A stretch of 64,000 nt of DNA from RUG14199 sp964629225 (lineage in GTDB: Bacteria; Bacillota; Clostridia; Oscillospirales; CAG-272), in NCBI GenBank assembly GCA_964629225.1, contig CAZVQC010000008.1:1-64000 (forward strand). The letters run 5' to 3'. The position numbers and the translations under genes are program-made. Below the pieces are notes generated by a model. It had not been told where the DNA came from and searched no databases. It was given only the letters and a program-made list of their open reading frames with translations. Every line of letters begins with the position of its first letter. Within the stretch, counting starts at the first letter, position 1. Shown here piece after piece: positions 36,856-46,474 of the stretch.

Positions 36856-38085
36856 TCAGTCCAAGATCCTTATCACCGACTCCACGTCTCCGAGTTCTCC
36901 TGCGGAAAGGTGGGCTCTCATATCCTTTTCCTTCATAGCCCCCGTTATGAATTCCGCATACCCCTTGGGCGAGCCGGAAAGCTTCCTAACGTCTCCGAGT
37001 ATCAGCGACACCGCTTCGATGCTTTCGGCGGCGCTGTCGCTCTTCAGTCTGATATAGTAGCGGAATGAACCGTTCTCAAAGGGAACGATGAAACTGTCCT
37101 CCGCCCGGTGCCAACGCATATGGAGCTCCGCTTTTACGGCACCGGTCATGATGGAGACGATATCCGACACCATGGCGGATGCGGTGGGATAGCTGCCCGC
37201 ACCGCGACCGTAGTACATAACGTCTCCCGTCATCTCAAGGGACACCTTGATGCCGTTGTAGACGTCCTCAATGTGGCTTATCGGATCCGAATAAGACACG
37301 AACTGAGGGCAGACGTAGAGACTCATGGAATCCCCGTAATTTCTGAAGCTGCCGATAAGTTTCACCGTGCCTCCCCATCTTGATGCCGCATCCATGTCAA
37401 GATTGGTTATTTTGGACATGGTCTCGGTGTAGACAGCACTGCTGTCGGCAAGCTTATCCGTTGTGACGGCGGAAAGGATGATTATCTTTCTCTGTGCGTC
37501 GATACCGTCCACGTCGGCAGTGGGATCCGCCTCTGCGTATCCCAGTCTTTGAGCCTCCTTAAGAGCGGAAGCAAAGTCCACCCCGTCGTTCTTCATTCTG
37601 GTGAGAATGTAATTTGTGGTGCCGTTCATGATGCCGTCGATCTTTTGGACGGTATCCATTGCAAGAGACGTTCTCATGGAACGTATCTCCGGGATACCTC
37701 CGCCCACGCTGGCCTCAAAAAGGTAGTGGACTCCATGCTTCTTCGCCGCATTCATCAGTTCCACTCCGCAAGTGGCCACAAGCTCCTTGTTGGAGGTGAC
37801 AACGCTCTTCCCGGCGGTGAATGCCGCCATAGTGAACTCGTACGCCGGATGAACGCCACCCATGGCCTCGCAGATTATGCTGACTTCCGGGTCTCCCACT
37901 ATCTTGGAGAGGTCTCTCACCACCCTGTCGCCGTAGGGAGAATCGGGGAAATCCCTTTTGTCGAGAATGTATTTCACCCTAATAGTGTCGGACGTCATCC
38001 TTCTTATGGGCAGTTCATTCCTCTTAATAACGCTTGCAATGCCGCTCCCAACGACACCGAAGCCAAGTATTCCGATGTTTGTCAT
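36856..38085 (-). CDS. hom: Homoserine dehydrogenase
   Basis: Start at 38085 (MTNIGILGFGVVGSGIASVI) follows GGAAG; 409 residues. It has the GFGVVGSG nucleotide loop, VTSNKELVA, EASVGGGIPEIRSMRTSLA, GIMNGTTNYILTRM and AEADPTADVDGIDAQRKIIIL, all family hallmarks. It catalyses aspartate semialdehyde to homoserine, feeding threonine and methionine. A C-terminal ACT-like region (FRYYIRLKSDSAAESIEAVSLIL) suggests feedback control. It is the last full gene of the MoxR operon. Confidence 0.96.
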   Translation of the reverse strand: MTNIGILGFGVVGSGIASVIKRNELPIRRMTSDTIRVKYILDKRDFPDSPYGDRVVRDLSKIVGDPEVSIICEAMGGVHPAYEFTMAAFTAGKSVVTSNKELVATCGVELMNAAKKHGVHYLFEASVGGGIPEIRSMRTSLAMDTVQKIDGIMNGTTNYILTRMKNDGVDFASALKEAQRLGYAEADPTADVDGIDAQRKIIILSAVTTDKLADSSAVYTETMSKITNLDMDAASRWGGTVKLIGSFRNYGDSMSLYVCPQFVSYSDPISHIEDVYNGIKVSLEMTGDVMYYGRGAGSYPTASAMVSDIVSIMTGAVKAELHMRWHRAEDSFIVPFENGSFRYYIRLKSDSAAESIEAVSLILGDVRKLSGSPKGYAEFITGAMKEKDMRAHLSAGELGDVESVIRILD

Positions 38086-38098
38086 TTCAATCTTCCTT

Positions 38099-38515
38099 TC
38101 AGTTTGCGCTATCCGGGTTGTCTTCGGCCGTATCGGGGAATGCAAGAGAGAAAAGTTCCCTTGCCCGATCGAGTTCTCCTTTTAGGAACAAATACCCGAA
38201 GATCGCTTCAAAGCCGGTGGATCTTCTGTACTGAGCGGGAGTAGCACTCTTTGGAACGTTCCCCGTGTGGTAGTTGTTGCGGGCACGGCGAAATACGTCG
38301 TGCTCCTCCTCCCGAAGATCGGGAAGTATCCGTTCAAGTGCGTCGGACTGAGCCTGCGCCGTAACGTATCTCAGTGCCTCCTCACTGAAGTGCCCTCTTT
38401 CGGGGATCTCGGAGGAGACCATCCGCTCTCTCACAAGCACCTCGTAGACGGAGTCTCCGAGATAAGACAGTGCCGCCCCGGAAAGATCTCCGACTTTTTT
38501 GTGTTCATTCATCAT
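38099..38515 (-). CDS. mrnC: Mini-ribonuclease III
   Basis: 138 residues, with tandem ATGs at 38515/38512 behind AGGAAAGG. RNase III catalytic-like region: GAALSYLGDSVYEVLVRERM (LSYLGDSVYE) and FRRARNNYHTGNVPKSATPAQYRRSTGFEAIFGYLFL, typical of MrnC. There is no double-stranded RNA-binding domain, as expected. It matures 23S rRNA in Gram-positives. It starts inside the end of the transglutaminase gene region and precedes hom. Confidence 0.94.
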   Translation of the reverse strand: MMNEHKKVGDLSGAALSYLGDSVYEVLVRERMVSSEIPERGHFSEEALRYVTAQAQSDALERILPDLREEEHDVFRRARNNYHTGNVPKSATPAQYRRSTGFEAIFGYLFLKGELDRARELFSLAFPDTAEDNPDSAN

Positions 38516-38532
38516 TGCCTTTCCTTGCCGGG

Positions 38533-41500
38533 TCAAATGATCCGATCAAAATATCTCAGTTTTATCTTCCTTCCGAATGAAAGTCCCGTGTAGACAGAGA
38601 CGGTAATGTCGGTGTAGTATTCCGCCAAAGCGCACATCTCCTTGAAGGACAGCCCGCTTCCGTACTCGGACTTGGTCACGATACCTGCTATCTCCGACGT
38701 TTTGTGACCGGAGATATCCCCGAATTCACGGTCCATTCGGCTTCCGTATTCCGACAGAAGCTCGCCTTTTTTCGGGCCGAGTCCGGCTGCGTTCAATATC
38801 GTGAACATGGATCTTATCATCTCGGATGCTGCCTCTTTTTTGTCGCTTGAGGGATCCTTGTAGAATTTCTCATCCTGAGCGTTTTTCACGTGGACGAACC
38901 TCGCATCACGATCACGCTTTGCCCGCCGCTTGAAAAGGGCTATGACGATCCTGAATGCAATGTAGAGAAGTATCAGCCCCGCAATAACGGCGATGACTAT
39001 CTTGAATCTGAGCCAGATCTCACCGGCGGTGAGGGGCACATTCTTTTCATTCGACCAGTCTATGCCCTTCTCCTCAAGGGAGGCTATTATCTCCTCCATC
39101 GTCTTGTCGTCGGAATAGTCGGTATTGGGATCGGACAAGACCTCATCCTCTCCGTCGCCACTCTCTTCGGTCACATCCTCATCATAGTCCGCCGAGTACA
39201 TTCCGTCGGTGAAAGACTTGGTGGTCTCGTAATTTATCCAGCCGATACCGTCAAAGTAGACTTCGATCCATGTGTGAGCATCTCCGTCCGTTATATCACT
39301 TGTGAACTCTGAGCCGGTCAAAGTCCTGTAGCCGTGATACCAGTCGTTGGCAAGATATCCCTCGGCATAGCGAACGGTGACTCCGGCAGAACGGAGGAGC
39401 AACGTTGCCGCCGTGGAAAAATGAGTGCAATAACCTTCCTTGGTTTCGAAAAGAAAGGCTTCGATCACGTCGGTATCCGACCTTGAGGGCTTTTTAGGGG
39501 AGAGAGAATAGGTGAATTCATCGCTGTCCAAGTGATCAATGACCGCTCTCACCTTCTCATGAGTGTTGAGGGGGGCACCCTTTTTCTCCTCCGCCTCCTT
39601 CATTATCGTCTCGGCAAGCTCGCCTATCCTGTCGCTGTCAACGGGAGTTGAGTAAGTCTCTTTTGCGTACTCGCGGTATTTGAGCTCCGATGCAAGGCTT
39701 TTTTCAAAGTCTTCCCTTTCCTCCTCGGTCATCTCAAGGATCCGCTCTCCGAGATCGGAAGAAACGGACAGCGATGACACCGACGCCGAGTACTCGGAAA
39801 GCAGGTATTCCGTATCTCCCTTGCCAAGCCCCTTTGACAGCGTAAGAGCACTTTCAAGTATCGTCGCCTCATCCTCTAAGATGTCTCCGATCTTCGGATT
39901 CCCCATACGGTGGACGTAGGCTACGAAAGCATAGCCATCTCCCGCCTTGCCAATTTCACGGGAGGTGAAGACTCCATCAAAGAAAGAATAGTAGCGCAGC
40001 TCCGTCTTCTCCGACGTATCGGCATCCAGCACTCCTATGGATGATGAGAATACCGATGGCAAGAACAGAAGCTTACTGCCCCCCGAAAAACGCTGCAGCC
40101 CGATCTTCTGAACGGTGAATCCGTAGGCGGCAAAGTTGTTCCCAAGGGAAGAGGTCGGCTTCACGGCGCTTTGGGGCCACAGATATGAATAGGCACTCGA
40201 CATGACCGTATCGGGAGAAAAGCCCTCCCCAAAACGGCTCTCGTACTCCATCACCGCAGTTCCGATAGGGTACGACCAGGTGCCGTTGCCCGCATCGTAG
40301 TCCGTTGCAAACCGGCTCCTGAAGTAAATAGGTAGCTCTCTGCCGGACTCAGCCCTGAATATAACAGTATCTTCAAAGGTCCGCTCGTCAAAGGTCACCT
40401 TTTCAAAATCGAATTTCTCACTTGCGGAATAGAGCTCGCTTGAATTGAGATCCACGCTTCCGCCCATGAGAACGTCGGTCAAGTAGTTTCTCGCCTCCGA
40501 AATGGGACCGTCTATCGCTTCTATGGTGCGAAAGGGCTTTGTGGTGACAGCAGAGGGTATCCAGACCGCAAGAAGGACCACAACGGCAATGGCAGCACCG
40601 GCAAATCCGCCGGCGGCGCCGATTCTCTTCCTTTTTTCTTCCTTCTCTTTTCTCTCGGCCCTCACTCTGTCCCGGTCGCTTCTCAAAAGCCTCTTTTCGG
40701 CACGCAATTCTTTTTTTGCCGCCACACGGGCTTTTTTTGCGGTCTTCTTATTCTCTCTATCCTCTTTTTTCTTCTCGGTCAAGAGACGTTTTTTGAAGGC
40801 CTTTACCACGGCTCTCGCCCGCTTCTTTCCCATTTGGGCGGTCAGTGCCGCACTGTAGAGCTTCTCGGCGGCGCATTTTCTGTCAAGTCTTGCAAGCCGT
40901 GCCCTCGCCTTTGCTCTTTTTCTCTCCTCCCGCTTCAGTCTCTTTTCCTTTTTCTTTTCAAAGTTCTTTGCGTACCTGCCACCGTACCGATAGTCAAAGG
41001 CGAACAGTGCCAAAACTGCGGCAATATACGCCACGGTCAGCGCAAATCCGCCGTTCGTCCTCGGCATATTATAGGTGAATATCGGGGCGAAAAAGAGCGC
41101 TATCAACACGGCGTTTGCCACAATGGAAGCCCTGCGTATCACGAAAAAGCACATGAAGACCCCAAGCAGAACGCTTATGAGCAGCGATGACCAGACGGTC
41201 AGCGTTTCCGCATCAAACTGATAGCCCGTTCCCAGCATATAGGAGGAAAAGCCGAGAAATCCGTTCAATGCAAGCTTTCGAAGCGCACTGTTGAAAAGAT
41301 AACGGAACACATTTTCCACAAGCGCCAAAGGACTTCCCTTTATCAGCATGGAAACTGCCAACACGGCAAGGGAGCCGGTCGGGATCGCGATCTTAGTGAT
41401 CTTATTGTAAGGTGCAAAAGCGGCAAGCATGGAAAACAGGAAGGAAAACACCGCCATCACCCAAACGGAAAGGGTCACCGTTCTGAAATCGGCCGTAGGA

Positions 41501-41721
41501 TCGTAGACTCCGACTCCGTCAAACAAAAACAGTTGGAGTCCGAGGAGCCCCACAAATGCGGCAAGCCCCCGAAGTCCCATTCCCACAAGCACCGACACGG
41601 TGTTCATTCCGTCCGCCGGGGATAACTCGAAGGATTGATCCTTTGCGGAGATGCCGGAATAATTCTTTATTTTGTTAAAAAGACGCTTGATGCCGCCAAG
41701 GGCTCTTGATACTGTTTTCAA
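38533..41721 (-). CDS. Large membrane transglutaminase-like protein (TgpA type) with a basic coiled insert
   Basis: 1062 residues. Six or so N-terminal helices (1-245) are followed by a very basic, lysine/arginine/alanine-rich coiled segment (about 250-370), another helix, then an extracytoplasmic region with a transglutaminase core: EGYCTHFSTAATLLLRSAGVTVRYAEGYLAND (Cys), GDAHTWIEVYFDGIGWINYETTKSF (His, then Asp/Glu). A last helix (FKIVIAVIAGLILLYIAFRIVIALF) and a DUF4129-like cytoplasmic tail follow. The Cys-His catalytic pair is intact. The basic insert is unusual for the family. It sits in the classic MoxR-DUF58-transglutaminase cluster. Confidence 0.9.
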   Translation of the reverse strand: MKTVSRALGGIKRLFNKIKNYSGISAKDQSFELSPADGMNTVSVLVGMGLRGLAAFVGLLGLQLFLFDGVGVYDPTADFRTVTLSVWVMAVFSFLFSMLAAFAPYNKITKIAIPTGSLAVLAVSMLIKGSPLALVENVFRYLFNSALRKLALNGFLGFSSYMLGTGYQFDAETLTVWSSLLISVLLGVFMCFFVIRRASIVANAVLIALFFAPIFTYNMPRTNGGFALTVAYIAAVLALFAFDYRYGGRYAKNFEKKKEKRLKREERKRAKARARLARLDRKCAAEKLYSAALTAQMGKKRARAVVKAFKKRLLTEKKKEDRENKKTAKKARVAAKKELRAEKRLLRSDRDRVRAERKEKEEKRKRIGAAGGFAGAAIAVVVLLAVWIPSAVTTKPFRTIEAIDGPISEARNYLTDVLMGGSVDLNSSELYSASEKFDFEKVTFDERTFEDTVIFRAESGRELPIYFRSRFATDYDAGNGTWSYPIGTAVMEYESRFGEGFSPDTVMSSAYSYLWPQSAVKPTSSLGNNFAAYGFTVQKIGLQRFSGGSKLLFLPSVFSSSIGVLDADTSEKTELRYYSFFDGVFTSREIGKAGDGYAFVAYVHRMGNPKIGDILEDEATILESALTLSKGLGKGDTEYLLSEYSASVSSLSVSSDLGERILEMTEEEREDFEKSLASELKYREYAKETYSTPVDSDRIGELAETIMKEAEEKKGAPLNTHEKVRAVIDHLDSDEFTYSLSPKKPSRSDTDVIEAFLFETKEGYCTHFSTAATLLLRSAGVTVRYAEGYLANDWYHGYRTLTGSEFTSDITDGDAHTWIEVYFDGIGWINYETTKSFTDGMYSADYDEDVTEESGDGEDEVLSDPNTDYSDDKTMEEIIASLEEKGIDWSNEKNVPLTAGEIWLRFKIVIAVIAGLILLYIAFRIVIALFKRRAKRDRDARFVHVKNAQDEKFYKDPSSDKKEAASEMIRSMFTILNAAGLGPKKGELLSEYGSRMDREFGDISGHKTSEIAGIVTKSEYGSGLSFKEMCALAEYYTDITVSVYTGLSFGRKIKLRYFDRII

Positions 41722-41757
41722 ATCAAGCCTCCTTATCCTCTTTTATCATCTTTAGTA

Positions 41758-43500
41758 TCACCGATCCGACACTTCATAGTAAGTCCGACCGGTAATGTCT
41801 GTCATTTCCGCTATCTTGACGGTGCGAACACCCCGCTTTGAAAGTTCGGATGCTGCCTCATCGCAGTACGCCTCTCTCTTGGATGGAGAACCGTATCTGT
41901 CGGAAAGAGAGAAAAGAAACGCCGTCGCTCCCCCTCCGTTTGCATCTCCGCCGAACACGGAAGAAAGCTCTTCAAGCGATCCCAAAGACACGGGATCGAT
42001 ATTGGCCGTCACTATCTTCACATCGGCATCCTGAGTGCGAATGAACTGAGCAAGTGCCGACACCTTCTTGTCCGACTCTGCAAGAGGGGCTCCGGACAGT
42101 CTCGCACTGAGGTCGGAAAAACTTCCCACAGTGGGATCAAATACGGCAACGCCTCCATCGTAACGGGAGTCAAACCACATCACCGAGCAGGAATTGCCCT
42201 TTGCCACTTCTTTTCTCGCAAGAGCGATGGAAAATTCGCACACCGCATCGGCGGAATACTCGTCGTAATCCTCCTCTGCCTCGGGTCTGATCCTACCGCC
42301 GAAGGCATCGATATCGGATCCCGTTTCGGCAAGCGGCTCATCAAAGCTTTCGATCAGCTTTTGAAGATCGTCATCGGCGTCGAAAGCCGGCCCTACCTGA
42401 TCCGGAGGAGCGGTGGCTTCCTTTTTTTCGGGACGGATGCGCCGTCCCTTCTTCGGAGCCTCGTCAATGAGGGTATCGACCGTCTTTATCAGCTCTGCCT
42501 TGTTTTCGCTGACTCCCGATGCTATCCGCTTTTTATACTGTCTTATCCTGCGGCGCACGAGACGCTTTTTGCGAAGCCTTGTGAAAAATCCGTCCTTTTC
42601 ATCCTCACCTACCTCCTTGATGGCTCTTGCTGTCAAAGCGGCGGTAACGGCGTCGAATCTTTCCTTTTCTTTTCTCTTTTTCCGCCCGGCCTTCAGAGAA
42701 TCCTTAAGAAGCTTTGACACCTCGTCCGGTTCCTTTTCACGGTACTTCTCTGCCCTTGCAAAATCCGCAAGGATGAAGACCTGACGTTTTTCTCCGGGGG
42801 AGTAGAGTTTCACCTTGATATCATCCGTTTTAGATGACAGCTTCCAGTGGATGTCCTTGATGGGGTCTCCCGGTTCATAGTCCTTAACATCTCCCGCTTC
42901 CACTTTTTCTCCCGGATCAAAGGGAGACCTTCTGACTGAAGGAAAGTCCGAAAGGGGCTCTGCAGCACGTTCTCTCACCTCAGTGATCCTCGGTGACACG
43001 GTGATCCCGGCAAAGCTGTGAGCCTCCGATCTGAAGAAAAAGAGCCTTAACGGATCGCTCACAAGGATCTCCTCCACTCCGATCTCATAGAAGCCTCTGT
43101 AGCGGAATCCGATCTTTCTTTTGATACTGTAAGATCCGAAGGGAGTCATGGAGATGCAGGTGCGTGCGGTGCGGCACCTGACCTCACCCTCCGCCTCTCT
43201 TAAAAACGCATCCACGAAAGGAAAAGGAAACACCGAATCATTCGCAATCCTAATCTCATACTCGAACGGCTCGCCCTTTTCCGCATGAGTCTTCTCGCAG
43301 ATAACGTAGACTCGGATGGAATTCCGTCCGATGAGAACGTAGAGCAGTGACAGGATAGGCAGGAACACAAGCGATACCAAAAGGACACTTGAGATCGGAT
43401 TTCTCAAAAGCTGAGTAAAGACCACCGAAAACAGGAGCAGTGCAAGATAGAGCCAAAATCTCGGAAGAATACCGAAGGCTCTCCTTTTTCTGTTATTCAT
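41758..43500 (-). CDS. DUF58 protein with a long charged insertion
   Basis: 580 residues; DUF58 proteins are usually about 300-420. Two N-terminal membrane helices (about 10-55) precede the DUF58 core (VEAGDVKDYEPGDPIKDIHWKLSSKTDDIKVKLYSPGEKRQVFILADF). Directly after that strand comes about 170 residues of lysine/arginine- and acid-rich sequence (KKRKEKERFD, RLRKKRLVRRRIRQYKKRI, then EAEEDYDEYSAD). The vWA-like fold then resumes (FSIALARKEVAKGNSCSVMWFD). Position between MoxR and the transglutaminase gene supports the assignment. Confidence 0.88.
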   Translation of the reverse strand: MNNRKRRAFGILPRFWLYLALLLFSVVFTQLLRNPISSVLLVSLVFLPILSLLYVLIGRNSIRVYVICEKTHAEKGEPFEYEIRIANDSVFPFPFVDAFLREAEGEVRCRTARTCISMTPFGSYSIKRKIGFRYRGFYEIGVEEILVSDPLRLFFFRSEAHSFAGITVSPRITEVRERAAEPLSDFPSVRRSPFDPGEKVEAGDVKDYEPGDPIKDIHWKLSSKTDDIKVKLYSPGEKRQVFILADFARAEKYREKEPDEVSKLLKDSLKAGRKKRKEKERFDAVTAALTARAIKEVGEDEKDGFFTRLRKKRLVRRRIRQYKKRIASGVSENKAELIKTVDTLIDEAPKKGRRIRPEKKEATAPPDQVGPAFDADDDLQKLIESFDEPLAETGSDIDAFGGRIRPEAEEDYDEYSADAVCEFSIALARKEVAKGNSCSVMWFDSRYDGGVAVFDPTVGSFSDLSARLSGAPLAESDKKVSALAQFIRTQDADVKIVTANIDPVSLGSLEELSSVFGGDANGGGATAFLFSLSDRYGSPSKREAYCDEAASELSKRGVRTVKIAEMTDITGRTYYEVSDR

Positions 43501-43520
43501 ATCTCGTCTCCGGTACTGAA

Positions 43521-44504
43521 TTATCTGTAGTTCTTTCTGAAGTACGGCACTTCCACCTCACGCATCACTCGGTCAAGAACGTCCTCATTCGAGAGTCTCT
43601 CGAACCTTGCATCCTGGCTCGGAGTGATCCTGTGAGCCGTGACCGGCTTGTAGACTGCGGCAACGTCCTCCGGAGTCACGTAATCACGGCCGGAAAGGAA
43701 CGCAAACGCCTTTGATACTCTCATGAGAGCAAGGGATGCACGGGGGCTGGCACCAAGGGACACCAAGGGGCTCTTACGGGTCGCTGCCACCAATGCCACG
43801 GCGTATCTTGATATCTCGCTCGCCATCTCCACCTCCGTGACGGCGTTTTTGATCATGGCGATGTCATCGCCTGTCACCACCGCCTCAACGGAGTCAAGAG
43901 GATTGGACTTTTTTCTTTCAAGTATGATGGACAGTTCCTCATCTTCCGTGGGGTATCCGAGGGAGATCCTCACCGCAAAACGGTCAAGCTGTGCCTCGGG
44001 AAGCGGATAAGTTCCCACGTAGCCCTGAGGGTTCTGCGTTGCGATGACCATGAAAGGTGTCGGAATATCGTAGGTGACGCCGTCAACGGTGACACGTCCC
44101 TCCTCCATAGCCTCAAGGAGTGCGGATTGAGTCTTCGGTGAAGCACGGTTGATCTCGTCTGCAAGAAAGACGTTGCTCATCACAAGACCTTCTCTGAATT
44201 CAAAGCGCTCGGACGAGCGGTTGTAGATGTTGTAACCGGTGATATCGGAGGCTGTCACGTCGGGGGTGAACTGAGCACGCCTGAACTTAAGTCCCGCTGC
44301 CTTGGCAACGGCCGCCGCAAGGGTGGTCTTACCGACTCCGGGAACGTCTTCGATGAGCACGTGGCCTCCTCCGAACATAGCGGAAAGAAGAAGCACAGTC
44401 TCATTGTGCTTTCCGATAACTACCTTCTCGATCTCTCTTATGAAGGCGAGGGCTTTGCTTCGGGAAGCCGCCGCTTCCCCGGACATTTCTCTGCTTATTG
44501 CCAT
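43521..44504 (-). CDS. MoxR-family AAA ATPase
   Basis: 327 residues. Walker A GVGKTTLAAAVAKAA, Walker B VFLADEINRASPKTQSALLEAMEE, sensor 1 FMVIATQNPQGYVGTYPLPEAQLDRFAVR, and the C-terminal lid (GASPRASLALMRVSKAFAFLSGRDYVTPEDV). MoxR ATPases act as chaperone-like partners of the adjacent DUF58/vWA and transglutaminase proteins. First gene of the five-gene run moxR-DUF58-transglutaminase-mrnC-hom. Confidence 0.95.
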   Translation of the reverse strand: MAISREMSGEAAASRSKALAFIREIEKVVIGKHNETVLLLSAMFGGGHVLIEDVPGVGKTTLAAAVAKAAGLKFRRAQFTPDVTASDITGYNIYNRSSERFEFREGLVMSNVFLADEINRASPKTQSALLEAMEEGRVTVDGVTYDIPTPFMVIATQNPQGYVGTYPLPEAQLDRFAVRISLGYPTEDEELSIILERKKSNPLDSVEAVVTGDDIAMIKNAVTEVEMASEISRYAVALVAATRKSPLVSLGASPRASLALMRVSKAFAFLSGRDYVTPEDVAAVYKPVTAHRITPSQDARFERLSNEDVLDRVMREVEVPYFRKNYR

Positions 44505-44538
44505 GGTAAAACTCCTGTCGGTTAGGATTTTTTATTTC

Positions 44539-44567
44539 ATTCTAACATATCCCACTTAAAATTACAA
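44539..44567 (-). promoter_or_regulatory. Promoter of the MoxR operon
   Basis: On the minus strand TTGTAA (44562-44567), 17-bp spacer, TAGAAT (44539-44544), 35 bp before moxR. Confidence 0.65.
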
Positions 44568-44644
44568 TAACCGTGACGGATTTTGAACTGATATGACGGC
44601 GTTTTTTGAAAAGCTTGCGTTTTCCCGGTGATGAAAAAAAGAAA

Positions 44645-44673
44645 TGGACAACCGAGAGAAAATGTGATAAAGT
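44645..44673 (+). promoter_or_regulatory. Promoter of the Bce-like module
   Basis: TGGACA (44645-44650), 17-bp spacer, TAAAGT (44668-44673), 24 bp before the TTG start of the response regulator. Confidence 0.5.
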
Positions 44674-44696
44674 GGAAAAGAAAGGCGGTGACCCGA

Positions 44697-45377
44697 TTGT
44701 ACAAGCTAATGATAGTGGAGGATGACCGAGGTATCAGAGACTCGGTGTGCGACCTTGCGAAAAAATGGGGATTTGAGACCTTTGCCTGCGAGGATTTTGA
44801 AAACGTGACAAAGTGCGTCGCGAAATTCTCACCCCACGTGATACTTCTCGACATCACCCTGCCCTACTTTGACGGTTACTATTGGTGTGCGGAGATAAGA
44901 AAGATATCGAAGGTCCCGATAGTCTTCATCTCATCGGTATCGGACAACATGAACATCGTAATGGCGATGAATCTGGGTGCCGACGACTTCATATCAAAGC
45001 CTTTTGACGGTGCTGTTCTGATGGCGAAGCTCAAGGCGATACTGAGGAGGAGCTACGATTTCTCCTCCGACAGAACGGTCATCGAGCACAGAGGAGCATT
45101 TCTCAACACCGCGGACGGCTCCCTTCGCTTCAAAGACGGAAGGATCGAGCTGACAAAAAACGAGTATCGGATCCTTCTGTGTCTCATGGAAAACAAGGGC
45201 AGTACCGTCAGCCGTGAAAAGCTGATGGAATGCCTTTGGGAGACCGACTCCTTCGTGGATGAGAACACACTGACGGTCAACGTGGCAAGACTTCGGAAAA
45301 AGCTAGATTCTGCGGGACTTGAGCAATTCATAAAGACCAAGGTCGGAGTAGGTTACTTCATAGAGGACGAAGAATGA
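44697..45377 (+). CDS. OmpR-type response regulator (Bce-like)
   Basis: A TTG at 44697 (MYKLMIVEDDRGIRDSV) behind AAGGCGGTG is preferred to the far upstream ATG. 226 residues. The receiver domain has IVEDD (acid pocket), VILLDITLP (phospho-acceptor Asp), FISSVSD and DDFISKPFD (Lys). The C-terminal winged helix ends NTLTVNVARLRKKL and KTKVGVGYFIE. It should activate the ABC genes downstream in response to the kinase. It overlaps the kinase gene by 4 bp. Confidence 0.94.
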   Translation: MYKLMIVEDDRGIRDSVCDLAKKWGFETFACEDFENVTKCVAKFSPHVILLDITLPYFDGYYWCAEIRKISKVPIVFISSVSDNMNIVMAMNLGADDFISKPFDGAVLMAKLKAILRRSYDFSSDRTVIEHRGAFLNTADGSLRFKDGRIELTKNEYRILLCLMENKGSTVSREKLMECLWETDSFVDENTLTVNVARLRKKLDSAGLEQFIKTKVGVGYFIEDEE

Positions 45378-46363
45378 TGGTTTTAAAATGTTATCTTAAA
45401 GAGCACTTCGGTTGCATTGGAGTGACTCTGCTGTACTTTTCCGTATTCGCCGCCGTTTTACGCCTTTACTCACTTCCGGTAAAAGCGGCGTTTTACCCGG
45501 CGGTCCTGTCTCTCGTATTGGCTGTTGTGATATCGTCCTTTGACTTTGCAAGATTCAAAAAACGCCATGATGCTCTCTCGGGAATAAAGGAGCATCCCAC
45601 GGAGGAACTCCTTCTTACCGATGACGGATGCGGTCTTATCGAAAGCGACCTTATCGGCATCATAGAAAAACTGAAAGAAGAAAACGAAGAGGCAGCCTCG
45701 GCGGCGGCAATAAGTCAGAAAGAGCGCACGGACTACTACACCGCCTGGGCGCACCAGATCAAAACGCCCATCTCCTCGATGTACTTAATGCTTGAGGGGG
45801 AGGACAGCCCCCTTTCAAGAAAACTTCGCTGTGAACTGTCCCGAATAGAACAGTATGCAGAGATGGCGCTGACTTACCTGAAACTTGACTCGGATACAAA
45901 CGACCTGGTACTGAAGGAGCATTCCCTTGACGAAATGCTGAGACACAGTGTCAAAAGGTTTTCCTCGGAGTTCATCACAAGACGCATCTCCTTGGATCTT
46001 CAAGAAACGGGCGCCACCCTCATTACCGACGACAAGTGGTTCTGCTTCATAACGGAGCAGTTTCTGTCCAACAGCCTCAAATACACCAACGCCTCCGGGC
46101 GCATCCTCATCTTTCTTTCGGACGAGAAGACTCTCTGCATAAAAGATACCGGCATCGGGATCGCCGCCTCCGACCTTCCAAGAGTTTTCGAAAAGGGCTT
46201 CACCGGCTTGAACGGCAGACAGGATAAAAAAGCGACGGGCATCGGACTTTATCTTTGCAAGGAGGTAGCGGACCGACTCGGCCTCACCCTTTCGATCGAT
46301 TCCGGCAAAAACGGCACGTCGGTCTTTATCGGTTTTGACCAATACGTACTCAGGGGAGAATGA
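45374..46363 (+). CDS. Intramembrane-sensing histidine kinase (BceS-like)
   Basis: 329 residues. Two closely spaced N-terminal helices (about 13-30 and 38-55) with almost no extracellular loop fit the intramembrane-sensing class. The H-box is YTAWAHQIKTPISSMYL (phospho-acceptor His). The ATPase domain has FLSNSLKYTNASG (N box), IKDTGIGIAASDLPRVFEKGF (G1/F) and ATGIGLYLCKEVA (G2). Such kinases detect peptide antibiotics through the partner BceAB transporter, which is encoded next. Confidence 0.93.
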   Translation: MMVLKCYLKEHFGCIGVTLLYFSVFAAVLRLYSLPVKAAFYPAVLSLVLAVVISSFDFARFKKRHDALSGIKEHPTEELLLTDDGCGLIESDLIGIIEKLKEENEEAASAAAISQKERTDYYTAWAHQIKTPISSMYLMLEGEDSPLSRKLRCELSRIEQYAEMALTYLKLDSDTNDLVLKEHSLDEMLRHSVKRFSSEFITRRISLDLQETGATLITDDKWFCFITEQFLSNSLKYTNASGRILIFLSDEKTLCIKDTGIGIAASDLPRVFEKGFTGLNGRQDKKATGIGLYLCKEVADRLGLTLSIDSGKNGTSVFIGFDQYVLRGE

Positions 46364-46386
46364 GCCTTACAAAAACGTAAGATTTC

Positions 46387-46429
46387 AAGGGGAAATGTTA
46401 GCCGATCCGATGGCGGAGCATTTCCCTTT
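46387..46429 (+). terminator. Attenuator or terminator between the kinase and ABC genes
   Basis: A stem of about 11 bp (46387-46397 with 46419-46429, the outer pairs A-T and one G-T), loop 21 nt, ending in TTTT. It separates the two-component genes from the transporter genes and may lower or regulate read-through. Confidence 0.55.
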
Positions 46430-46474
46430 TCTGCTATCATAGCAACATAGATCTCGGAAAGGACATTCAAAATA

